This document shows positions 1 through 6,629 of a stretch of DNA of 48,376 nt, one piece after another. This DNA is from DASRCB01 sp035653295 (GTDB taxonomy: Bacteria; Acidobacteriota; Terriglobia; Bryobacterales; Bryobacteraceae): assembly GCA_035653295.1 (NCBI GenBank), contig DASRCB010000230.1, positions 1-48,376 of the forward strand. The letters are read 5' to 3'. The translations under genes and the position numbers were made by a program. The notes beneath the pieces are model-generated. The model was not told the DNA's origin and made no database searches. It worked only from the letters and a program-made list of their open reading frames with translations. Numbering within the stretch: position 1 is the first letter of the stretch; each line of letters starts with the position of its first letter.

Positions 1-981
1 GATTTTCCCAACGGGGTGGCCGGGGTGCCTGCGGTCATGCGCGCCGCAGCCGACCACGGGGTGCGCATCGGCGCGATCAATCCCAACGTTTTTCAGGACC
101 AGTGCTATCGCAACGGGTCCCTGTGCAATCCTGATCCCGAGGTCCGCAAGACGGCGCTGGCCCATATCCTCGATTCCGTCGCCATCCAGCGCCTGACTGG
201 GTCGCGCGACCTGTCGCTGTGGTTCGCCGACGGCATCAGCTATCCCGGCACGGGCTCCATCCGCGGCCGCCGCGATGCGCTCATTGAGGCGCTGCGCGCG
301 GTTCACCAGGCCCTCAGCGGCGAGCAACGCATGCTGGTGGAATACAAGCCCTTCGAGCCCGCCTTCTACGCCACCGACCTCGCCGACTGGGGCATGTCCT
401 ACATCTGCTGCAAACACTGCGGCCCGCGCGCGAAAGTGCTGGTCGACACCGGCCACCACTACCAGGCGCAGAACATCGAGCAGATCGTCGCCTGGCTCCT
501 CGCCGAGGACATGCTCGGCGGTTTCCACTTCAATGATCGGCGCTACGCCGATGACGACCTCACCCTCGGCTGCATCGATCCTTACCAGGTCTTCCGCATC
601 TTTCACGAGATCGCGTACTTCGCGTGGGAGACCGGCCGCGCGCCGGACATCGCCTACATGATCGACCAGAGCCACAACCTCAAAAACAAAATCGAGGAGA
701 CCATCCAGACCGCGAACAACGCCCAGGAGCTATTCGCGAAAGCCGCGCTCGTGGATCATGAGAAGCTTGCCGCCGCGCAGCGCAAAGGCGATCTCATCGA
801 CGCCGAAGAAATGCTGCGCGAGGCATTTTTCACCGATGTCCGGCCCATGCTCCGTGAGTGGCGCGAAGCCCGCGGACTGCCGGCCGATCCGCTGGCCGCC
901 TTTCGCGAGAGCGGGTATACGCAGAGAGCCGCCCGCGAGCGCGCAGCGCGAAACCAGCACGCCGTCTCCAGCTACGCCTGA
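1..981 (+). CDS. rhaI: L-rhamnose isomerase / sugar isomerase (RhaI type), 5' partial
   Basis: The frame is open from base 1, so the N-terminus lies outside the window; about 326 residues are visible. It is the TIM-barrel sugar isomerase that converts L-rhamnose to L-rhamnulose in the cytoplasm. Metal and substrate residues known from the Pseudomonas stutzeri enzyme have clear counterparts: Glu and Lys in VEYKPFEP, Asp and His in VLVDTGHHYQ, His and two Asp in GGFHFNDRRYADDD, and Asp in YMIDQSHN. The stop at 979-981 is followed two bases later by the start of rhamnulokinase, which fits one operon and supports rhamnose as the substrate. A related ketose isomerase activity cannot be excluded, since this family is promiscuous. 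Confidence 0.93.
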   Translation, partial: DFPNGVAGVPAVMRAAADHGVRIGAINPNVFQDQCYRNGSLCNPDPEVRKTALAHILDSVAIQRLTGSRDLSLWFADGISYPGTGSIRGRRDALIEALRAVHQALSGEQRMLVEYKPFEPAFYATDLADWGMSYICCKHCGPRAKVLVDTGHHYQAQNIEQIVAWLLAEDMLGGFHFNDRRYADDDLTLGCIDPYQVFRIFHEIAYFAWETGRAPDIAYMIDQSHNLKNKIEETIQTANNAQELFAKAALVDHEKLAAAQRKGDLIDAEEMLREAFFTDVRPMLREWREARGLPADPLAAFRESGYTQRAARERAARNQHAVSSYA

Positions 982-983
982 CC

Positions 984-2402
984 ATGCCGCAGCGCGCGTT
1001 CGTCGCCATCGACCTCGGCGCCACCAGCGGACGCGTTATGCTGTGCCGCCTCGCTGACAGCCGGCTCACTCTTCGTGAGGCGCACCGCTTTCCCAATCAG
1101 CCGGTCTTCTACAACGGCGGCCTGCACTGGAATATGCCCGGCATCTGGCAGGAGATCCGCCGCGGCCTCGATTCCATCGACACGCCCGTCGATTCCATCG
1201 GCGTCGATTCGTGGGGTGTCGATTACGCGCTGCTCGGCGAGGGCGGCGCGCTGCTCGAGAATCCTTTTCATTACCGCGATGCTCGCACCGACGGTGTCAT
1301 GGAGGAGGTGTGCGCGCGGATCGGCGCCGATCGGCTGTACGACATCACCGGCGTGCAGCTCATGCCCATCAACACCCTCTATCAGCTCTGCGCCGCGCAA
1401 CGGCGGATGCCGCGTGTCCTCGCCGCCGCCGAACATCTGGTCACCATTCCCGATCTGGTGAACTTCTGGCTCACGGGCACGATCGGCTGCGAGTACACCA
1501 TCGCCTCAACCACCCAGATGCTCTCGCAGCGTACGCGCGATTGGGCCGCGGACCTGCTGCGCGCACTCGAGTTGCCGACCCATCTGCTGACCCGCATCGT
1601 GCCGCCGGGAACGCGCCTGGGCGCGCTGTCCGGAGCGGAGGTGATCGCACCCGCCTGCCACGATACAGCCTCGGCCGTCGCTTCCGTGCGGGCCAGCGGG
1701 GACACGGCATTCCTCAGCTCCGGCACATGGTCGCTGCTGGGGACCGAAGTGCCGGCGCCGGTCGTCACGGCCGCCGCCCGCGATCTCAACTTCACCAACG
1801 AGGGCGGCGTCTGCGGCACGACGCGCCTGCTCAAAAACATCACCGGCCTGTGGCTGCTGGAAGGCTGCCGTAAACAGTGGACCGCAACGTGGGATGAATT
1901 GCTGGCGCAGGCCGAGGCCGCTCCGCCGCTGCGCAGTCTGATCGATCCCGACAACCCGGCCTTCGTCCGCCCCGAAAACATGACCGCGGCCATCTGCGAC
2001 TACTGCCGCCAAACCGATCAGCCCGCGCCTGCCGATTGCGGACAATTCGTCCGCGCTGTTCTGGAGAGCCTCGCACTGAAGTACCGCTGCGTACTCGAGC
2101 AGCTCGAAACCGTAACCGGCTCCCGATTCACGGCCATTCGCGTCATCGGAGGCGGAGCGAAAAACGCGCTCCTGAATCAGTTCACCGCTGACGCTACCGG
2201 CCGCACCGTGATCGCCGGCCCCGCCGAAGCCACCGCCCTCGGCAACGTAGCCATGCAAATGCTGGTCCTCGGCGAGGTAGCCACACTCGACGCAGCCCGC
2301 GACTTTATCGAATGGTCACAAACACCTGCGCATTTCGATCCCAGACCATCCCCCGCCTGGGATAAGGCCTATAAGAGCTTCATCGATGTCTGTCGGCGCT
2401 GA
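984..2402 (+). CDS. rhaB: Rhamnulokinase (FGGY family)
   Basis: 472 residues, full length for the family. It phosphorylates L-rhamnulose at O1 with ATP in the cytoplasm. The N-terminal FGGY nucleotide motif DLGATSGR is at about residues 9-16, the central SSGTWSLLG stretch is present, and the C-terminal GGGAKNALLNQFTAD signature of the actin-like second domain is intact. The frame is open further upstream (from 858), but the ATG at 984 is chosen because the conserved N-terminus starts there and it sits two bases after the isomerase stop. The two genes are probably translationally coupled. No aldolase or lactaldehyde gene follows, so the rest of the pathway must lie upstream or elsewhere. Confidence 0.94.
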   Translation: MPQRAFVAIDLGATSGRVMLCRLADSRLTLREAHRFPNQPVFYNGGLHWNMPGIWQEIRRGLDSIDTPVDSIGVDSWGVDYALLGEGGALLENPFHYRDARTDGVMEEVCARIGADRLYDITGVQLMPINTLYQLCAAQRRMPRVLAAAEHLVTIPDLVNFWLTGTIGCEYTIASTTQMLSQRTRDWAADLLRALELPTHLLTRIVPPGTRLGALSGAEVIAPACHDTASAVASVRASGDTAFLSSGTWSLLGTEVPAPVVTAAARDLNFTNEGGVCGTTRLLKNITGLWLLEGCRKQWTATWDELLAQAEAAPPLRSLIDPDNPAFVRPENMTAAICDYCRQTDQPAPADCGQFVRAVLESLALKYRCVLEQLETVTGSRFTAIRVIGGGAKNALLNQFTADATGRTVIAGPAEATALGNVAMQMLVLGEVATLDAARDFIEWSQTPAHFDPRPSPAWDKAYKSFIDVCRR

Positions 2403-2419
2403 TTCGCGTCCATCGTCCA

Positions 2420-2701
2420 CTAATCTGATTTCAGCGTCACCACCGTAGCCCCCCAGCCGCCCGCCTCCCCAGGCGCGTCGGAGAAGGACTCGACGAACGG
2501 GGTTCGGGCCAGCACCGACCGGACGATCTCTCGCTGAACGCCGATTCCCCGCCCGTGGATGATTCGCAGGGCCCGAAATCCGAGCCGATGCGCTTCCGCC
2601 AGGTACTCCTGCACCACATCTCTCACGTCCCGTGGCGGTACGGAGTGCAAATCGAAGACGTCCGTGATCGGGATTCGTACGGGTTCCTCGTCCGGAAGCA
2701 T
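2420..2701 (-). CDS. Small Smr-domain protein
   Basis: 93 residues, essentially a stand-alone Smr domain (the domain also found at the C-terminus of MutS2). The two hallmarks are visible: DLH at residues 17-19 and HGRG at 49-52, the latter the usual HG[K/R]G loop. Smr domains bind and often nick branched DNA or RNA; the exact role of single-domain versions is not established. It is convergent with rhaB, with 17 bases between the stops. The start is the ATG at 2701; a longer overlapping frame at 2316-2840 is a shadow. Confidence 0.82.
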   Translation of the reverse strand: MLPDEEPVRIPITDVFDLHSVPPRDVRDVVQEYLAEAHRLGFRALRIIHGRGIGVQREIVRSVLARTPFVESFSDAPGEAGGWGATVVTLKSD

Positions 2702-2809
2702 GAAAACCGTATCCTACCGCTCGTGTGAAGGCCTGAGTTTTAGGGCGGCGATTGCTTATGGCTTGGCCATTCCGCACCTGGTACCGCAATACCCGGACCA
2801 TTGAACTGG

Positions 2810-2815
2810 TACACT
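2810..2815 (+). promoter_or_regulatory. Predicted -10 box TACACT
   Basis: TACACT lies 23 bases before the ATG at 2839. The same kind of box recurs close to several starts in this window (3946, 5904, 9680, 45491). No convincing -35 is visible. Confidence 0.4.
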
Positions 2816-2838
2816 CAGGCAGCAAGTTTTCAGAACGC

Positions 2839-3810
2839 ATGAAGTGCCTCTGTTGCGGGGAAAAAATCGGGTTCCTCCGGCGGCTCGCGGGCAGCAGATT
2901 CTGCTGCCCCGATCACCGCGACCGCTACCGGCGGCAGTCGGCCCGCGCGCTGCGCGATGTCGAAGACCTGACCGGAGAGGATGATTGGTCCAGCAACGCG
3001 GTCTGGCGCGGCGCCCGTCTGTCCGACCACCGTGCGCAGCCGCCACAGGACTCAAAGGCCACGGTTTTCGGTTTCATGGCCGCGGCTTTCCTGGTCATTG
3101 CCGTGGTCGCAGGTGCGGGGCGGGGTGGCGGGGAAGCGGCCCCGCCCCGTCCTGCGACGTACAGCGTGCCGATGCCATCCCCTGCCCAGCTGCCCGCCAT
3201 TTCGCGATTTTTCCACAGCGGCGGATCCACCGTCCTGCATGATAATTTCCGCTCGGGAATGTCCGGCTGGCTCTCCGCCCACAGCGGCCGCGGCTGGAGC
3301 TTCGCCGACGGTTACGTCAAGCCTGGCGGGCTGCGGCTCTGGGGCCAGTCCACCAGCATGGCGGACTACGAATTCGAGTTCGTCGGCCAGATTCAGCGGC
3401 GCAGCATGAGCTGGGCATTCCGGGCGCCCGACGTCGCAAACTACTACGCAAGCAAGCTCATCATTAACGGCACGTCCTCCGAGCCCACCGCCGGTCTGGT
3501 GCGGTTCGTGGTCGTCGGCGGGCGCGAGTGCGAGCGCGTGGAACTGCCCCTGCCCATCGCACTCGAGCGCGGCACGGACTATCATGTCAGCCTGACCGTC
3601 CGCGGGTCGCGATTCCTGACCTCCGTCAACGGCCAACTGGTGAGCTCGTGGAGCGATTCCCGAATTACGCGCGGCGGAGTCGGGTTCTTCTCCGAAGACG
3701 GCGATGTCGCCGCTGTGAAGTGGGCAAGCCTCACCGAGCACGACGGCTTTATCAGCCGCCTCGCCTCGTACTTCTCTTTAATCGCGTTTCCTGCTGACCC
3801 GCTGGAATGA
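2839..3810 (+). CDS. Membrane-anchored zinc-ribbon / LamG-like domain protein
   Basis: 323 residues with an unusual order. A short cysteine-rich knuckle comes first (C3, C5, C6, then FCCPDH at 21-26), then a charged stretch, one membrane segment at about 74-94, a proline-rich linker, and a C-terminal concanavalin-like beta-sandwich of the LamG/DUF1080 kind (HDNFRSGMSGW, later VNGQLVSSWSD and GGVGFFSEDG). The metal knuckle would face the cytoplasm and the sandwich the outside. DUF1080-like sandwiches often bind or cut glycans, but no catalytic signature is recognised here. The frame is open from 2752; the ATG at 2839 is preferred because a -10 box lies at 2810 and the CxCC knuckle starts immediately. 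Function unknown. Confidence 0.75.
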   Translation: MKCLCCGEKIGFLRRLAGSRFCCPDHRDRYRRQSARALRDVEDLTGEDDWSSNAVWRGARLSDHRAQPPQDSKATVFGFMAAAFLVIAVVAGAGRGGGEAAPPRPATYSVPMPSPAQLPAISRFFHSGGSTVLHDNFRSGMSGWLSAHSGRGWSFADGYVKPGGLRLWGQSTSMADYEFEFVGQIQRRSMSWAFRAPDVANYYASKLIINGTSSEPTAGLVRFVVVGGRECERVELPLPIALERGTDYHVSLTVRGSRFLTSVNGQLVSSWSDSRITRGGVGFFSEDGDVAAVKWASLTEHDGFISRLASYFSLIAFPADPLE

Positions 3811-3818
3811 AAGGGTTT

Positions 3819-3868
3819 TGTGGTGCGAGCCTTTGGCTTGCACGCGGCGGGATGTAATCCCGTCAGCC
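3819..3868. repeat. Modular palindrome repeat, copy 1
   Basis: Two hairpins in tandem: GTGCGAGCC-TTT-GGCTTGCAC (3823-3843, one G-T pair) and CGGGAT-GTA-ATCCCG (3848-3862). The first is the same module as at 16372, 31883 and 35699. It sits between two co-directional genes and has no U tract, so it is not a classical terminator. Confidence 0.75.
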
Positions 3869-3945
3869 GAATCCGCCGATGACATGACCGAGGTCCGCCA
3901 CGGAGCCCGCGCTCCGAACGCGTTCCCATTCCGGGCAAATGCGGA

Positions 3946-3951
3946 TACACT
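3946..3951 (+). promoter_or_regulatory. Predicted -10 box TACACT
   Basis: TACACT 17 bases before the GTG at 3969. It lies downstream of the competing ATG at 3939, so if it is the promoter the GTG must be the start. Confidence 0.4.
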
Positions 3952-3968
3952 GGGGTTTCCGAAGAGCC

Positions 3969-5426
3969 GTGAAGCACACCACTTTGCTCCTGGCGGCGCT
4001 GTGCGCCTGCACCCTCACCGCCTCCGATGGGGCCCTCAGCCGCTCCGTGACGAAGACCTGGCAGGACGCCGTTAAGGCTGCGGAATCCGGACATCGAGAC
4101 CACGCGCTGGAACTGCTGGGCACGGTCATCGAAGCGGCCCCACGCTTCGTTCCTGCGCGCGAGCAGCGCGCACGCATGCTGTTCGACGATGGACGGTTCG
4201 GCGAGGCCCTCAGCGATGCCGAGGAGGCACTGCGCCTCGACCCCGCGGACAGTGGTATGGTTCTGCTCCGCGCCGATTGTCTGCGCCAGACCGGGCGGCT
4301 CGCCGAAGCTGTGCGCGATTACGATCGAGCCGCAGCCATGCACGTGGAATCACCACGTCTGTACACAGGCCGAGCCGCGGCCTATGCCGCGCGCGGGGAG
4401 TTTGCGAAGGCCGTTGAGGACTACGGCCGGGCCATTGCGATCCAGCCCGATTCGGCCGAGGCGCTGCGCGGGCGTGCTGCCGCGCACGCGGCCAGTGGCG
4501 AGAACACGGAAGCCGTGGCCGATTTGAACACGGCCGTTAAGCTCGATCCCAAAGATGCCCGGGCGTGGACGGACCGCGGAGATCTGGATGCGAAGCTGGG
4601 CCATGATGCAGAGGCCATAATCGACTACACTCGCGCCATCGCACTCCAGCCGGCCGATTTCGATTTGCATCTGCGCCGGGCCTCGGTCATGGACCATATG
4701 CATCGCATCCAGGAAGCGCTGCAGGACCGCGAAACCGCCCTGGCTCTGAAGCCCGATTCCCCTGCTGCCCTGCTGGCGCGCGGCGCCTCCTGGCATGAGC
4801 TCGGGCTGCACGATAAAGGCTTTGCCGATCAGAATGAGGCCATCCGCGTAAACCCTGAAATGGCCGACGCCTGGTTCGCGCGCGGCGCCGCGAGGTTCGC
4901 CACTGGCGATTTGAGTGGCGCTCGCGAGGATCTGAAGCACGCTGTATCGCTTCGCTCCGATTTCCCCGAAGCGACGGACCTTCTTGCTAAGATCGACGCT
5001 CGGCCCAAGCCGGTGTCAATCACCTCCGTTGCGCCGGTCCAAGTGCACGATGCTCCGGCAGCGGGACATGGATCCGCGCCTGCGCCATCACCAGTGAAGC
5101 AGGTTTCCGTATCGCCGCTCACCGCCGCCGAACACGAGGCGCGCGGCAGGAAGCTCATCGCCGCGGGAAAACTCGCCGACGCCATGGTTGAGCTGAACGA
5201 GGCGGTCCGGCTCAATCCCGAACTGGCGACGGCGTGGAACGCGCGCGCGTTTGCGCACTTGCGGGTTCGCGATTATCGCTCCGCGATTGCGGACGCGAAC
5301 GAGGCGATTCGCCTCAATCCGAAGTACGTGAACGCGTACGTCGTGCGTGCTACGGCCCTCAGGCACTCCCCCGAACTCGCGAAAGAGCACAGCGATCAGA
5401 CCAAGGCCACGCAGCTCGCGCGCTGA
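3969..5426 (+). CDS. Secreted tetratricopeptide-repeat (TPR) protein
   Basis: 485 residues from the GTG. A Sec signal peptide (KHTTLLLAALCACTLTA) is followed by about ten TPR units with the usual spacing and small residues, for example AYAARGEFAKAVEDYGRAIA and ARFATGDLSGAREDLKHAV. A Pro/Ala-rich spacer at roughly 345-385 separates the last two or three repeats. TPR arrays are protein-binding scaffolds, here in the periplasm or at the outer membrane. An ATG ten codons upstream (3939) is in frame, but it precedes a likely -10 box and would put charged residues before the signal peptide. The partner is unknown. Confidence 0.85.
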   Translation: MKHTTLLLAALCACTLTASDGALSRSVTKTWQDAVKAAESGHRDHALELLGTVIEAAPRFVPAREQRARMLFDDGRFGEALSDAEEALRLDPADSGMVLLRADCLRQTGRLAEAVRDYDRAAAMHVESPRLYTGRAAAYAARGEFAKAVEDYGRAIAIQPDSAEALRGRAAAHAASGENTEAVADLNTAVKLDPKDARAWTDRGDLDAKLGHDAEAIIDYTRAIALQPADFDLHLRRASVMDHMHRIQEALQDRETALALKPDSPAALLARGASWHELGLHDKGFADQNEAIRVNPEMADAWFARGAARFATGDLSGAREDLKHAVSLRSDFPEATDLLAKIDARPKPVSITSVAPVQVHDAPAAGHGSAPAPSPVKQVSVSPLTAAEHEARGRKLIAAGKLADAMVELNEAVRLNPELATAWNARAFAHLRVRDYRSAIADANEAIRLNPKYVNAYVVRATALRHSPELAKEHSDQTKATQLAR

Positions 5427-5446
5427 CCGCGCTCCCCGAACATTTC

Positions 5447-5460
5447 TGAACCGCGGTTCA
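5447..5460. promoter_or_regulatory. 14-bp perfect palindrome, possible operator
   Basis: TGAACCGCGGTTCA is perfectly self-complementary. Two further TGAACC half-sites follow in direct orientation within 22 bases (around 5464 and 5475). It lies 84 bases before the small secreted-protein gene and looks like a dimeric regulator site, but no regulator is identified. Confidence 0.4.
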
Positions 5461-5543
5461 TGAATGAACCGATATGAACCCGCGCGCCAGTCGCGCCGTC
5501 AACTCCCCCAGAGAGGCCGCTAAGCGGCCGGGGAGGAATCGAG

Positions 5544-5882
5544 ATGGCGAACAAAGCAGGACTGGCAATCGTTGCGCTGGCGGGCGTGCTGGGCGTTTTA
5601 GCGCCCGTGAATGCCGCCGCGCGCGACTGGGACGATTATTACGGAAATCGTCATGAGCGGCACGAACGGCAGGAGCGCTGGCGCAGGCACGAAGCCCACG
5701 AATGGCGCGAACACGAGCGCCGTGAGTGGCGCGAGAATCGGTGGCGCGAGCACGAATGGCGCGAGCATCACGGCTACGGCTATGGATACGCGCCCGGTTA
5801 CTACGGCAACGGCTACAGCCCGAACGGCTATTACGACTCCTACGGCAACTACGTCGCGCCGTATAACCCCTACGGGTATTGA
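5544..5882 (+). CDS. Small secreted His/Glu/Arg-rich and Tyr/Gly-rich protein
   Basis: 112 residues. A signal peptide (KAGLAIVALAGVLGVLAPVNA) is followed by about 55 residues made almost only of H, E, R and W in short degenerate repeats (ERHERQER, HEWREHERREWRE), then a tail rich in Y, G, N and P. A good ribosome site (GGGGAGGAATCGAG) precedes the ATG. The charged part could bind metals or polyanions and the tail resembles adhesive or surface peptides; both are guesses from composition. No family is recognised. Confidence 0.75.
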   Translation: MANKAGLAIVALAGVLGVLAPVNAAARDWDDYYGNRHERHERQERWRRHEAHEWREHERREWRENRWREHEWREHHGYGYGYAPGYYGNGYSPNGYYDSYGNYVAPYNPYGY

Positions 5883-5903
5883 AGCTTAGCCCGCGGCGCG
5901 GCG

Positions 5904-5909
5904 TACTCT
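5904..5909 (+). promoter_or_regulatory. Predicted -10 box TACTCT of rpiA
   Basis: TACTCT ends six bases before the ATG at 5916, so transcription would begin at or next to the start codon (leaderless mRNA). TTGAAG at 5879-5884 is a possible -35 with 19-bp spacing. Confidence 0.4.
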
Positions 5910-5915
5910 GGGTAC

Positions 5916-6629
5916 ATGAGCGGCGCGCCCGCGACTGATGCGTTCAAAACCGCCGCTGCCGAGGCCGCCGTTCAGCTCGTCGACGACGGCATGATTGTCG
6001 GTCTGGGCAGCGGCTCCACCGCCACATTCGCCGTTAACGCTCTCGGCCGGCGTGTGCGTGAGGGGTTGCGCATCACCGGCATTCCAACCTCCGAGGCAAC
6101 GGCCCAACTGGCGCGCCAGGTCGGGATTCCGGTCTCCAGTCTCGCCTGTCACGATCATGTGGACATGACCATCGACGGCGCCGACGAAGTGGAGGCCGAC
6201 ACCCTGAACCTGATCAAGGGCCACGGCGGCGCGCTCCTTCGGGAGAAGATCGTGGCCAGCGCAAGCAAAAAGCTCGTCATCGTAGTGGATGAGAGCAAGA
6301 TTGTTTCACGACTCGGCTCACATTTCGCCGTGCCGCTGGAAGTGGTGCCGTTCGGGTGGCAGGCCACGGCGAAGGCGTTGCGCCGCCTGGGAGCGTCCCC
6401 TGCCCTTCGCACTCTTCCCGGCGCCGACCCCTTCATCACCGACGGTGGACACTACATCCTCGACTGCAACTTCGGCCCGATCTCCGACCCGGCCCTGCTC
6501 GAGGAACAGTTGTCCATGACCATCGGCGTGGTCGAGGACGGGCTCTTCCTCGGTATGACCTGGCGCGTCTTCGTTGGCGGCGAAGCGGGCGTCAGGACGA
6601 TGACCCCGGCCGCGCTCCGCGGCAGTTAG
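5916..6629 (+). CDS. rpiA: Ribose-5-phosphate isomerase A
   Basis: 237 residues, full length. It interconverts ribose-5-phosphate and ribulose-5-phosphate in the non-oxidative pentose phosphate pathway. Family signatures are intact: GLGSGSTA at about 29-36, DGADEV in the middle, and KGHGGALLREK with the catalytic Glu and Lys. It stands alone, with its stop overlapping the convergent TonB-receptor stop by four bases (6626-6629). The start is followed at once by the expected N-terminal helix. Confidence 0.96.
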   Translation: MSGAPATDAFKTAAAEAAVQLVDDGMIVGLGSGSTATFAVNALGRRVREGLRITGIPTSEATAQLARQVGIPVSSLACHDHVDMTIDGADEVEADTLNLIKGHGGALLREKIVASASKKLVIVVDESKIVSRLGSHFAVPLEVVPFGWQATAKALRRLGASPALRTLPGADPFITDGGHYILDCNFGPISDPALLEEQLSMTIGVVEDGLFLGMTWRVFVGGEAGVRTMTPAALRGS

